NCBI RefSeq assembly: GCF_017377795.1
Contig: NZ_JAFRDR010000008.1
Location: 186,001 to 250,000, forward strand
DNA: 64,000 nt
Direction: 5' to 3'
Origin: Williamsia soli
Lineage (GTDB): Bacteria > Actinomycetota > Actinomycetes > Mycobacteriales > Mycobacteriaceae
Under the pieces are notes generated by a model. The model searched no databases and was not told the origin of the DNA. It saw only the letters and a program-made list of their open reading frames with translations. Shown here piece by piece: positions 18,368-26,951 of the stretch (position 1 is its first letter; every line of letters starts with the position of its first letter). Position numbers and translations under genes: made by a program.

Positions 18368-18421
18368 TCGAACACATTTTCGAACTTCCTGAGCGTAGGA
18401 CAGCCCTCCGACAAGCGTCAA
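18368..18421 (-). promoter_or_regulatory. imuA'-imuB promoter and LexA box
   Basis: On the minus strand TTGACG (18421-18416) and TACGCT (18397-18392) are 18 bases apart, and the LexA box TCGAAAATGTGTTCGA (18383-18368) lies just downstream of the expected transcription start. The box is identical to the dnaE2 box at 15 of 16 positions, so both halves of the mutasome should respond to the same LexA threshold. Confidence 0.85.
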
Positions 18422-18516
18422 CATCGTCCGGCGCGTCGGCCCGATTTGTCCGGGCGAGTCGCACACACCAGGCACACCGTCCACTTGAGCCTCACCAGTC
18501 CACTAAGGTCGGACAC

Positions 18517-19704
18517 GTGAGCGCCTCCGAATACCGCGTTCCCGGCCCGGACTATCTGGTCGCCGGGCGCTACCGGCTGCGCTCGATGATCGGCGGCGGC
18601 GGCATGGGCGCCGTATGGCTGGCACACGACACCTTGCTCGACCGCGAGGTCGCCGTGAAACAGGTCCTCTCGGTGGCAGGCATGACCGAGGACTCAGCCG
18701 CGCAGATGCGTCAGCGAGCGATGCGGGAGGGCCGGATCGCCGCCAGGCTCAGTCACCGCAATGCCATCGCCATGCACGATGTGGCCCTGGAGTCGGGTGA
18801 GCCGTGGCTGGTGATGGAGTACCTGCCCTCGCGCAGCGTCGCCGAGATCCTTCATCAGACCGGCACCCTGCCGGTGCACCAGGTCGCGCAGATCGGCGCC
18901 CAGATCGCGGATGCGATGACCGAGGCACATGCCGCCGGGATCCTTCATCGCGACATCAAGCCGGGCAACATCCTGATCGCCGAAGGCCGCAACGCCGGCC
19001 TGGTCAAACTCACAGACTTCGGCATCTCCCGATCGAAGGACGATGTCCAACTCACCCAGACAGGGGTCATCACCGGCACCCCGGCTTATTTTGCACCTGA
19101 GGTCGCCCGCGGTGAAGATCCCTCCGAGGCATCCGACGTCTATTCGCTCGGCTCCACGCTCTTCACCGCCACCGAAGGAGAGCCACCCTTCGGCATCGAC
19201 GACAATTCGCTGGTCCTCCTGCACCGGGTGGCAAGGGGCGAGATCAACCCGCCGAAGCGGTCGGGCCACCTCGAAGGCGCACTGCTGGCCATGCTCGAAC
19301 CCAGTCCTGCCCGCCGCCCGACCATGGCCGAGGTCCGCGACCGGCTCGCGCAGGTGGCCGCGGGTGACAACGGCAACACCGCGATGATCCTGACAAGTCC
19401 ACTCGATCGCACCTCATCGAACCGTCCGCAGCGTCCCCCGACCCGGCGCATCCCCACCACCACCGAATCCGGCCTCCCTGCGGTCACATCATCCGGTCCC
19501 ACACGCCAGGATGCCCCACACCCCTATCCACCCGTGGCCCCCGACCCCTGGCAGGTCACCCAGCACTCGCAGCCGTCGTACCCCGTCTTCGGACAGCAAC
19601 CACCACAGCAGCAGTCACGGCACCTCGGCCTCGCCGCCGCGGTGTTCCTGGTCTTCGTGGTGCTCGCGGCGATCGCCATCACCTTGATCGCCGTCATACG
19701 TTGA
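18517..19704 (+). CDS. Ser/Thr protein kinase with C-terminal membrane anchor
   Basis: A 395-residue Hanks-type kinase starting at GTG 18517. Catalytic elements are the glycine loop GGGGMGAVW, Lys48 in VAVKQV, HRDIKPGN with catalytic Asp146, the magnesium-binding DFGIS and the activation segment ending GTPAYFAPEVA. A Pro/Thr-rich juxtamembrane linker (about 290-365) leads to one transmembrane helix near the C-terminus (LGLAAAVFLVFVVLAAIAITLI) with only a few residues beyond it, so there is no extracellular sensor domain. It resembles PknB-family kinases without PASTA repeats. It is divergent from imuA'; the 217-base gap holds the imuA' promoter and presumably its own. Confidence 0.92.
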   Translation: MSASEYRVPGPDYLVAGRYRLRSMIGGGGMGAVWLAHDTLLDREVAVKQVLSVAGMTEDSAAQMRQRAMREGRIAARLSHRNAIAMHDVALESGEPWLVMEYLPSRSVAEILHQTGTLPVHQVAQIGAQIADAMTEAHAAGILHRDIKPGNILIAEGRNAGLVKLTDFGISRSKDDVQLTQTGVITGTPAYFAPEVARGEDPSEASDVYSLGSTLFTATEGEPPFGIDDNSLVLLHRVARGEINPPKRSGHLEGALLAMLEPSPARRPTMAEVRDRLAQVAAGDNGNTAMILTSPLDRTSSNRPQRPPTRRIPTTTESGLPAVTSSGPTRQDAPHPYPPVAPDPWQVTQHSQPSYPVFGQQPPQQQSRHLGLAAAVFLVFVVLAAIAITLIAVIR

Positions 19705-19707
19705 CAA

Positions 19708-19769
19708 ACCCACTCGTTCCAGGCACACCCAGGTGTTGCAGCTGGTGGTTTTGCCTGAAATAAGTGGGT
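19708..19769. terminator. Large imperfect hairpin between convergent genes
   Basis: A 62-base nearly symmetrical element: ACCCACT, CAGGCA and CACC on the left mirror GGTG, TGCCTG and AGTGGGT on the right, separated by small internal loops. It starts 3 bases after the kinase stop and ends 12 bases before the response-regulator stop, the position of a bidirectional terminator. It has no strong T-tract, so the role is inferred from position and pairing. Confidence 0.5.
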
Positions 19770-19781
19770 CTGCACAGGCTT

Positions 19782-20453
19782 TCAACTGATGTGACGGTTG
19801 GCAGCCCACCGGGTCAGCGCATTTCGGTTGGACTGTTGAGTCTTTCGCAGCACATTCGACGCATGTGTCTCGACCGTCTTGATGGAGATCACCAGATCCT
19901 CGGCGATCTCCCGGTAGGTGAACCCGCGGGCGAGCAGGCGCAAGACCTCCATCTCCCTGGGCGTGAGGGAATCGAGCTCCGGGTCGAGATGTGGTTCGGG
20001 CTGCGGAGAACGACCTGTGAAGGAATCGAGCACGAATCCGGCGAGCCGCGGGCTGAACACCGCATCCCCGTCGGCGACGCGCCGCACCGAATCGGCGAGC
20101 TCCGGTCCACCGATCGTCTTGGTCACGTAGCCGCGCGCACCGGCCCGAATTGTCGCGATCACGTCTTCGGCGGCATCAGACACGCTGAGCGCCAGGAACA
20201 CCGGGGCATTCTCGGGAGCTGCGTCGGCAATCCCCCGGAGCACCGCGATGCCACCGCCGGCGGGCATGTGCACGTCGAGGAGAACCACGTCGGGACTCGA
20301 CTGCAGGATTCCTGTGACGGCATCGGCCACCGCGCCGGCCTCCCCGACCACCTGCATGTCGTTCTCCGAGGCCAGTTCGGCTCGCACCCCCGAACGGAAC
20401 ACACCGTGGTCGTCCACCAAGAACACCCGATACGGCTCGCTTCGCCCGGTCAT
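19782..20453 (-). CDS. NarL/FixJ-family response regulator
   Basis: A 223-residue regulator. The receiver domain (about 8-125) has the acidic pair in FLVDDH, the phosphoacceptor Asp60 in VVLLDVHMP, the conserved Ser in LALSVS and Lys in YVTKTI. A linker leads to a LuxR-type helix-turn-helix (LTPREMEVLRLLARGFTYREIAEDL, about 160-215). It overlaps the stop of the upstream histidine kinase by four bases and is its obvious partner. With the PspC domain in the kinase, the pair resembles the actinobacterial MacRS/LiaRS-like envelope stress systems and probably controls the divergent PspC gene as well as itself. Confidence 0.92.
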   Translation of the reverse strand: MTGRSEPYRVFLVDDHGVFRSGVRAELASENDMQVVGEAGAVADAVTGILQSSPDVVLLDVHMPAGGGIAVLRGIADAAPENAPVFLALSVSDAAEDVIATIRAGARGYVTKTIGGPELADSVRRVADGDAVFSPRLAGFVLDSFTGRSPQPEPHLDPELDSLTPREMEVLRLLARGFTYREIAEDLVISIKTVETHASNVLRKTQQSNRNALTRWAANRHIS

Positions 20454-21706
20454 CTCTCCCGCTCTCGATTCACCGTTTCCCGGATGGACTCGGTGTCCTC
20501 GCCGCCACCTTCGGGAGCGCCCGAGGGCTCGGTCCCGCGCGGCATGGCCATCCGCACGTCAACCCCGCGACCCGGCGTCGACTTGATGTCAACGGTACCG
20601 CCGTGTCGCTGTACCCGACCCTTGATGGAGCCCGACACCCCGCGCCGATCCTCCGGGACCTGGTCCGGATCGAAACCGACGCCGCGGTCGCGGACGAACA
20701 CCTCCACCAGATCGCCGTCGACCTCGGCGTAGACGTCGACCGATCGTTCCCCGGAATGCTTGGCGGCGTTGACGAGGGCTTCCCGCGAGGCCGCGATGAG
20801 GGCAGCCCATCGGCGTTGTTCGGTACTCCAGGACGGGTCGTCGGCAGTGACATCCCCGACGGTCACCACCTCGACCTCGACGCCGTAGTGGTCCTCGACC
20901 TCGGCTGCCACCGACTTCAACGCGGCCGTCAGCGATTCGCTCTGCGGACCGACACCCCCGAACAGGTAGTTGCGCAACTCCCGCTCCTGGCTGCGCGCCA
21001 GCCGCTGCACCTCGTCTCCGTGGGCAGAACGCTTCTGGATCAGCGCGAGGGTCTGCAGAACCGAATCATGAAGGTGTGCAGCGATTTCTTCTCGCTCCGC
21101 GGTACGAATCCGGGCAGCCCGCTCGGCGCCGAGCATCCGTGCCATGCGTAACCACAACGGGATGGTCAGCAGCAACACACCCAGGACCGTCGCCGCGACC
21201 GCGAGCAGTGTCGCACTCAGCCCACCGATCCGGTTGTTGCCGGCGAGGACGACAACCACGAGACCAACCACCACAAGTGTTGCGCCACCGGCGATCCGGG
21301 TCCAGGTCAGCGCCCGCGCCGACCCTGATCGCGGACGCCAGCTGGAGTCGAGTTCGCGCCAGACCAGCGAGGCCCCGACGGCGACGACGACCAGCGGGAT
21401 GAGGAACTGCGCCGGCGTACCGGATGCCACGAAACCGACCGACACCACGGCGACGACACCGACTATGGCCAGACCGATGCCTTGCCTGCGTTCGGAACTG
21501 GTCGGCGGTTCGGTATCGGTGCCGGGCGGGCACATGAACCAGAGCAGCCCATAGGCACACACGCCCGCCCCGGCCAGCGCACTCAGGATCACGAAGACGA
21601 CCCGCACCCGAAATGCATCCATGCCAAGGTGATCGGCCACGCCACCGGCTACACCGCCGATGACACGGCCGCCATCGCGGCGGTGCACGCGTTCGACTGT
21701 GGGCAT
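20450..21706 (-). CDS. PspC-domain sensor histidine kinase
   Basis: Starting at ATG 21706 the protein is 418 residues. An N-terminal PspC domain (RRDGGRVIGGVAGGVADHLG, then a transmembrane helix) is followed by further membrane segments up to about residue 190, a HisKA_3 dimerisation helix with the phosphorylated His in EIAAHLHDSVLQTLALIQ, and a HATPase domain (NAAKHSGE, RDRGVGFDPDQ, GGTVDIKSTPGRG). Fusion of PspC to a NarL-type kinase is typical of actinobacterial cell-envelope stress sensors. The frame is open to 21742 but the extra residues are Cys-rich and probably not translated. It is divergent from another PspC-domain gene. Confidence 0.9.
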   Translation of the reverse strand: MPTVERVHRRDGGRVIGGVAGGVADHLGMDAFRVRVVFVILSALAGAGVCAYGLLWFMCPPGTDTEPPTSSERRQGIGLAIVGVVAVVSVGFVASGTPAQFLIPLVVVAVGASLVWRELDSSWRPRSGSARALTWTRIAGGATLVVVGLVVVVLAGNNRIGGLSATLLAVAATVLGVLLLTIPLWLRMARMLGAERAARIRTAEREEIAAHLHDSVLQTLALIQKRSAHGDEVQRLARSQERELRNYLFGGVGPQSESLTAALKSVAAEVEDHYGVEVEVVTVGDVTADDPSWSTEQRRWAALIAASREALVNAAKHSGERSVDVYAEVDGDLVEVFVRDRGVGFDPDQVPEDRRGVSGSIKGRVQRHGGTVDIKSTPGRGVDVRMAMPRGTEPSGAPEGGGEDTESIRETVNRERER

Positions 21707-21840
21707 CACTCGATACTTGCATGCGTGGACCGCTGCGCACATCAGGGTAGTTACCCAGATCGAAGTCCAGGGGGCAGATCAGGGTGAATCCCGATGGTCA
21801 GGCTCCCGCGCAGTGCCCAGAATTGAGGCATGAACTTCAG

Positions 21841-21889
21841 GCGGAGCTCGACCATGACGACGGAGACGAAGCGGAGCGGGGCTCGACCA
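21841..21889 (+). repeat. Copies of the 35-nt GGAGACGAAGCGGAGCGG-type repeat at the PspC gene start
   Basis: A partial unit (GCGGAGCTCGACCATGACGA, 21841-21860) is followed by a full unit at 21861-21889 (GGAGACGAAGCGGAGCGGGG, then CTCGACCA). It belongs to the same family as the three-unit tandem at 63811-63910. The ATG of the following gene is formed by the last bases of the unit (CGACCATGA), and the GGGG inside it is the only plausible ribosome site, so this repeat appears to have been recruited as a translation start. Confidence 0.75.
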
Positions 21890-23238
21890 TGACAAATACC
21901 GAGCATCAAGACACGAAGAGTGGTTCGCCTTTCAACTCGGACGAGCTTCACAACATCTGGCGCACCCGACCTGCCCGCGCAGCGGCCGGCTCGTCCATCG
22001 CGGGTGTCGCCACCGGGATCGGCCTGCGATACAAGGTCGACCCGACCCTGGTCAAGGTCGCTTTCATCGTCTCGGCCCTCTTCGGCGGCGCGGGCATCCT
22101 GATCTACATTGCCGCATGGATCCTGCTGCCCGAGGGTTCTGCGTCTGCCGGAGCTGCTGCTCAGGACACGCATGCCAACCGTCTGTTCCACGGATTCCGG
22201 CATGCTTCGTCGCATCCCCCGACCATTGTCGGCATCGTCATCGTCGTGGTGGTGGCGTTGGTCGCCGGGCCACATCTGGCCTGGAGCAGCGGCGGGGTCG
22301 CCGGACTCGCTCTGATGGCGCTGGGGTGGTGGCTGCTGTACCAGCGAACCCCGGTCGCGGAACCGGGCACCAGTGCCGACACGGTCGGTCAGCGACCCGT
22401 CGCACAGTCCACCGCACCCGGGTCCTGGTGGCAACAGACCACCGGCGCCAGCGACGACAGCGGACAGTTCCAGCGCTGGACGCCGCGGGCCTGGTTGAAG
22501 GAGGAGGCCGCGAGCAACGACAGCACCGGCACCGGCACCGAGGGTGCGACGGACCCGACACAAGGCTCGCAGGACCCGCTCGTCCCGACACCACCGGCGT
22601 GGGATCCGTTGGGAGCCGCTCCCTTTGCATGGGATCTACCCGAACCGACGCAGCCTGCCGAGATCGACGCCCACCCTCGCTCCAGGTTCACCCCGATTGT
22701 GCTCGGTCTCACCGTCATCGCGACCGGCGTGGCTGCCGCGATCTCGGTCGGCACCGAGTGGCTCGACCCGGTCAAGGTGGCCTCGATCGGGCTGGCGGTC
22801 GTCGCTGCGGGACTCCTGGTCGGCGCCTTCCTCCGACGCGGCGCGGGGTTGATCCCCGTGGCGATCGCGATGGCGGGCTTCGTCGTGGTGGCCTCGCTGA
22901 TCGACGGAATGCCGTCCGGCCCGGTCGGTGACCGCGATTGGAAGCCATTGACGAGCGCCGACATCCGGGACGAGTACACGCTGATGATGGGGTCCGGCGA
23001 ACTCGATCTGACTGCCGTCGACCTCACTGCGGACAAGAAGGTGGTCATCGACCTGGGCGTCGGAGAGTTCAAGGTCATCGCTCCGAAAGACATGAATCTG
23101 CGCACCACGTGCGATGCGGCGATCGGCGAGGCGAAGTGCCCCGACGGCCTCGACGGTGGCACGGACGGGACGGCCGGGCCCGTGCTGACCATCGACGCCG
23201 ACACGACCATCGGCAATGCGGAGGTCATCCGTGAGTAA
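21889..23238 (+). CDS. PspC-domain membrane protein with LiaF-like C-terminus
   Basis: A 449-residue membrane protein with start ATG 21889. The PspC domain lies at about 20-85 (NIWRTRPARAAAGSSIAGVA, YKVDPTLVKVAFIVSALFGG, then a helix). Two helices around 105-145 are followed by a long Ser/Thr/Pro-rich linker (about 150-265), three more helices (about 270-350) and a C-terminal beta-rich domain (SGELDLTAVDLTADKKVVIDLGVGEFKVIAP) like the C-terminal domain of LiaF. It is divergent from the PspC-type kinase and likely part of the same envelope-stress circuit, as a negative regulator or effector. Its stop overlaps the following small gene. Confidence 0.85.
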   Translation: MTNTEHQDTKSGSPFNSDELHNIWRTRPARAAAGSSIAGVATGIGLRYKVDPTLVKVAFIVSALFGGAGILIYIAAWILLPEGSASAGAAAQDTHANRLFHGFRHASSHPPTIVGIVIVVVVALVAGPHLAWSSGGVAGLALMALGWWLLYQRTPVAEPGTSADTVGQRPVAQSTAPGSWWQQTTGASDDSGQFQRWTPRAWLKEEAASNDSTGTGTEGATDPTQGSQDPLVPTPPAWDPLGAAPFAWDLPEPTQPAEIDAHPRSRFTPIVLGLTVIATGVAAAISVGTEWLDPVKVASIGLAVVAAGLLVGAFLRRGAGLIPVAIAMAGFVVVASLIDGMPSGPVGDRDWKPLTSADIRDEYTLMMGSGELDLTAVDLTADKKVVIDLGVGEFKVIAPKDMNLRTTCDAAIGEAKCPDGLDGGTDGTAGPVLTIDADTTIGNAEVIRE

Positions 23239-23452
23239 GTTCTCGCCCACCCAGGCCCTGGTCGGCATCGGAGTCGCGCTCGTCGCTGTCTGGGGACTGC
23301 TCGGCGGGCCGGACATCGACGGGTCGGGGGCCGGTCCCTGGGTCATCCTCGGTGTCACGGTCGTCGTCGGACTCACCCTCATCTTCAGCGGTGGCCGCGG
23401 TAGGGGTTCCGATGCGAAGAAGTCGACGACCGCCCCGCCGACGGAGAGTTAG
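23231..23452 (+). CDS. Small two-helix membrane protein
   Basis: A 73-residue protein starting at GTG 23231, overlapping the PspC gene by 8 bases. Two hydrophobic stretches (LVGIGVALVAVWGLLGG and GPWVILGVTVVVGLTLIFSG) and a short basic, Ser/Thr-rich tail make a hairpin-like membrane protein. No family is recognised. Its coupled position suggests it works with the PspC protein. It ends 4 bases before the convergent guaA stop. Confidence 0.7.
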   Translation: MSKFSPTQALVGIGVALVAVWGLLGGPDIDGSGAGPWVILGVTVVVGLTLIFSGGRGRGSDAKKSTTAPPTES

Positions 23453-23456
23453 CCGA

Positions 23457-25052
23457 TCACTCCCACTCGATCGTGCCCGGCGGCTTGCTGGTCACATCGA
23501 GCACCACCCGGTTCACCTCTGGCACCTCGTTGGTGATCCGGGTGGAGATGATCTCCAGAACTTCATAGGGAATCCGCGTCCAGTCCGCGGTCATCGCGTC
23601 TTCGCTCGACACCGGCCGCAGCACGATCGGGTGACCGTAGGTCCGCCCGTCGCCCTGCACGCCCACACTGCGCACATCGGCCAGCAGAACCACGGGGCAC
23701 TGCCAGATCTGGTTGTCGAGTCCGGCGGTCGTCAATTCCTCGCGGGCAATCAGATCGGCCTTGCGCAGCAACGCCAATCGCTCGCCGGTGACCTCGCCGA
23801 CGATCCTGATCGCCAGGCCTGGCCCCGGGAAAGGTTGCCGTGCAACGATTTCCTCGGGAAGACCCAGTTCCCGGCCTACCGCCCTGACCTCGTCCTTGAA
23901 CAACAGGCGCAACGGTTCGACGAGACTGAATTCGAGATCGTCCGGCAACCCACCGACGTTGTGGTGGCTTTTGATGTTGGCCGTCCCGCTGCCTCCGCCG
24001 GACTCCACGACGTCCGGGTACAGGGTCCCCTGCACGAGGAAGTCAACCTTGTCGCCGTGCGCCGCCCGATCGCCGAGGACATCGGTGATCGCGCCTTCGA
24101 AGGACCGGATGAACTCGCGGCCGATGATCTTGCGTTTGGCCTCCGGATCACTCACCCCCGCCAATTCCCGCAAGAAGGTCTCCTCGGCGTCCACGGTGAC
24201 CAAACGCGCGCCCGTGGCAGCGACGAAGTCCTGCTGGACCTGCTCACGCTCTCCGGCCCGTAGCAGACCGTGGTCGACGAAGACGCAGGTCAGTCGGTCG
24301 CCGATGGCGCGCTGAACCAGGGCCGCCGCCACCGCGGAGTCGACACCACCGGACAGACCGCAGATGGCCAGGCCATCCCCGATCTGGGACCGGACCTGTT
24401 CCACGAGCGCGTCGGCGATGTTTGCCGCCGTCCAGGTGGGTGCGAGGTTCGCGACCTCGTAGAGAAACCTGGTCAGGATCTGCTGTCCGTGTGGCGTGTG
24501 CATCACCTCTGGGTGGTACTGGACGCCGGCCATCCGCCGTTCCAGTGACTCGAACGCGGCGACCGGTGCACCCGGGGTCGAGGCGGTGACGGTGAACCCG
24601 GGCGGCGGCTCCCGCACGGCGTCGTTGTGACTCATCCAGACCGGTTGCTGCTCGGGGGTTCCCGAGTGCAGCACTCCGTCGCCCGCGGTGGTCAGCGTCG
24701 TCCGCCCGAACTCACGGCCACCGGTGTTGGCGACGACGCCGCCCAAGGCATCGGCCATGGCCTGGTAGCCGTAGCAGATCCCCATCACCGGGAGACCCAG
24801 GTCGAAGAGGTCGTGGTCGATCCCCGGTGCGTCTTCGGAGTACACCGATGCTGGACCGCCCGAAAGAACCAACGCCACAGGGTTCTTCGCCTTGATCTCT
24901 TCGATGGACGCGGTATGCGGAATCACTTCGGAGAAGATTCTCGCCTCACGTACCCGTCGGGCGATCAACTGGGCGTATTGAGCACCGAAGTCGACCACCA
25001 GCACCGGTCGCGGGGCCACTGCTTCCACACCTGAATCTGCGCTGTCCGTCAC
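23457..25052 (-). CDS. guaA: GMP synthase (glutamine-hydrolysing)
   Basis: GuaA converts XMP to GMP with ATP and glutamine-derived ammonia. The 531 residues show the class I amidotransferase domain ([19 protein letters not shown], nucleophile Cys93 in GICYGYQ, the His-Glu pair in GVQYHPEV), the ATP pyrophosphatase loop [14 protein letters not shown], and the dimerisation domain with [16 protein letters not shown] and the terminal KPPGTIEWE. It follows choD, guaB3 and guaB on the same strand, so XMP and GMP formation are encoded together. Nothing unusual is seen. Confidence 0.97.
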   Translation of the reverse strand: MTDSADSGVEAVAPRPVLVVDFGAQYAQLIARRVREARIFSEVIPHTASIEEIKAKNPVALVLSGGPASVYSEDAPGIDHDLFDLGLPVMGICYGYQAMADALGGVVANTGGREFGRTTLTTAGDGVLHSGTPEQQPVWMSHNDAVREPPPGFTVTASTPGAPVAAFESLERRMAGVQYHPEVMHTPHGQQILTRFLYEVANLAPTWTAANIADALVEQVRSQIGDGLAICGLSGGVDSAVAAALVQRAIGDRLTCVFVDHGLLRAGEREQVQQDFVAATGARLVTVDAEETFLRELAGVSDPEAKRKIIGREFIRSFEGAITDVLGDRAAHGDKVDFLVQGTLYPDVVESGGGSGTANIKSHHNVGGLPDDLEFSLVEPLRLLFKDEVRAVGRELGLPEEIVARQPFPGPGLAIRIVGEVTGERLALLRKADLIAREELTTAGLDNQIWQCPVVLLADVRSVGVQGDGRTYGHPIVLRPVSSEDAMTADWTRIPYEVLEIISTRITNEVPEVNRVVLDVTSKPPGTIEWE

Positions 25053-25076
25053 CGGACCAGTCTAAACGCGCCGCGG

Positions 25077-26897
25077 CTATGCACTGACCTCGGTGGGCTT
25101 CTGTACGACCGTCAGCGGAAGGTGCAGGGCACCCGGCGCATCTTCCGGGACGACCGGCGCAGTGGGCCGGGTCGGCGCGATGCGAAGATACGGCGCACCT
25201 TGCTGCGGGCGTTTGTCGTCTTCTCCCTGGTTGGGCCACAGCGCGATTGCCCGCTCCGCCTGCGCACAGATCGACAGCGACGGGTTGACACCCAGATTCG
25301 CGGAGATCGCCGCACCGTCGGTGATGTGGAGGGTCGGGTAGTTCCACACCCGGTGATACGGATCCACGACCCCGGTCTCCGGACTGTCGGATATCACGCA
25401 GCCACCGAGATAATGTGCGGTCAGCGGCATGTTGAACACATCGCCCCACGTCCCGCCGGCGAGACCGTCGAATTGTGCCGCCGCCCGCTCGGTGGCCTCG
25501 TTGCCCGCCGGGATCCACGTCGGATTGGGCTCACCGTGCCCCTGTTTGCTGTTCACGAACTTCCATGGCCCGAACTTCTGCACAAAGGTCGTCAACGAGT
25601 TGTTCCGGTTCTGCATCACCAGGAGAATGACGGTGCGCTGGCTCCACTTACGGAGTTTGAACAACTGCAACAGACTACCCAGCCCCTCCTCGCGTGCCTT
25701 GTCGAGGAACTTCAATCGCCGCGACCGCCCCGGCTCGCCATCGGTCAGCAACGTCTGCAACAGCGCAATCGCATTGGAGCCCTTGCCATACCGCACCGGC
25801 TCGATATGGGTATCGGGAGCCGGATGGAAGGAAGAGGTGATGGCGATGCCTTCGGAGAAGTCCTGCGCAGGGTCGTACTCGCGGCGCATCGCTCCCAGGA
25901 TTGACTCGGAGTTGGTGCGTGTCAGCAGACCCAGGGTGTCGGAGACGTTCCGGAGTGATCCGCTCTCCTTGCCCAGATGCATGATCTTCTGCGTGTTGAA
26001 CGTACCCGCGGCGACGACCACCTGAGCTGCGGTGATCGTTCTCCTACGAGCCCCGAGCCGTCCCCACGCAGCAGACCTGGACGTGCGCACCCGCCAGCTG
26101 CCGTCGGACTGGGGCTCGAGGCCGGTGACCGTGGTGCGGTCGATGATCGTCGCGCCTGCGGATTCGGCGAGTCCGAGGTAGTTCTTGAGCAGAGTGTTCT
26201 TCGCGCCGACGCGGCAGCCCGTCATGCACGAACCGCACTCGGTGCACACCGTGCGGTCCGGACCAGCCCCACCGAAGTAGGGATCCGCCACTCGCTCACC
26301 GGGAGCGCCGGTTCCGCCCGACTTCGCTCCGAAGAACACCCCGACCGGGGTCGGGCCGAACGTGTCCCCGACACCCATGTCGTCCGCGACCTTGCGCATG
26401 ACGCGGTCGGCGTGGGTCTCGATCGGAGTGGTCACCACACCGAGCATGCGACGGGCCTGGTCATAGTAGGGCGAGAGCTCGCCCTCCCAGTCCGTGATGT
26501 GCGCCCACTGCGGATCCTGGAAGAACGGCGTCGGCGGCTTGTACAAGGTATTCGCGTAGTTCAGCGATCCTCCGCCGACACCGGATCCGGCCAGGATCAT
26601 GACGTCTTTGAGAAGATGGATGCGCTGGATGCCGAACATCCCGAACTTGGGTGCCCACAGCCATTTGTGCAGTCGCCAACTCGTCTTGGCGAACTGTTCG
26701 TCGGTGAAACGTCGTCCTGCTTCGACGACACCGACCTTGTAGCCCTTCTCGACCAGCCGCAACGCACTGACGCTCCCGCCGAACCCCGATCCGATGATCA
26801 GCACATCGAAATCGTGATCCGTGCCGGGAACGGTGTGCTCGGGCTGTGAGTAACCGTTACCGCGTGATACAGACACCTTGACATCGTACCTTGTCAC
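25077..26897 (-). CDS. choD: GMC-type FAD oxidoreductase, cholesterol oxidase family (ChoD-like)
   Basis: A 606-residue flavoprotein with the FAD-binding GSGFGGSVSALRL near 36-48, ILAGSGVGGGSLNYAN, a Cys-rich segment VCTECGSCMTGCRVGAKNT reminiscent of an iron-sulphur motif, and the C-terminal GMC signature HYLGGCVISDSP / GAAISANLGVNPSLS. It matches M. tuberculosis ChoD (Rv3409c) in length, sequence and place next to guaB3. True cholesterol oxidation by ChoD proteins is disputed, so the substrate is best called an unidentified sterol or alcohol. The start is taken at GTG 26897; the in-frame GTG at 26876 is an alternative. It lies 24 bases upstream of guaA. Confidence 0.88.
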   Translation of the reverse strand: MTRYDVKVSVSRGNGYSQPEHTVPGTDHDFDVLIIGSGFGGSVSALRLVEKGYKVGVVEAGRRFTDEQFAKTSWRLHKWLWAPKFGMFGIQRIHLLKDVMILAGSGVGGGSLNYANTLYKPPTPFFQDPQWAHITDWEGELSPYYDQARRMLGVVTTPIETHADRVMRKVADDMGVGDTFGPTPVGVFFGAKSGGTGAPGERVADPYFGGAGPDRTVCTECGSCMTGCRVGAKNTLLKNYLGLAESAGATIIDRTTVTGLEPQSDGSWRVRTSRSAAWGRLGARRRTITAAQVVVAAGTFNTQKIMHLGKESGSLRNVSDTLGLLTRTNSESILGAMRREYDPAQDFSEGIAITSSFHPAPDTHIEPVRYGKGSNAIALLQTLLTDGEPGRSRRLKFLDKAREEGLGSLLQLFKLRKWSQRTVILLVMQNRNNSLTTFVQKFGPWKFVNSKQGHGEPNPTWIPAGNEATERAAAQFDGLAGGTWGDVFNMPLTAHYLGGCVISDSPETGVVDPYHRVWNYPTLHITDGAAISANLGVNPSLSICAQAERAIALWPNQGEDDKRPQQGAPYLRIAPTRPTAPVVPEDAPGALHLPLTVVQKPTEVSA

Positions 26898-26951
26898 ATA
26901 CGCGTGATGTAACGCCTGTCACTATAGGAATCGAGGGCTCCGAGCAGGGCG

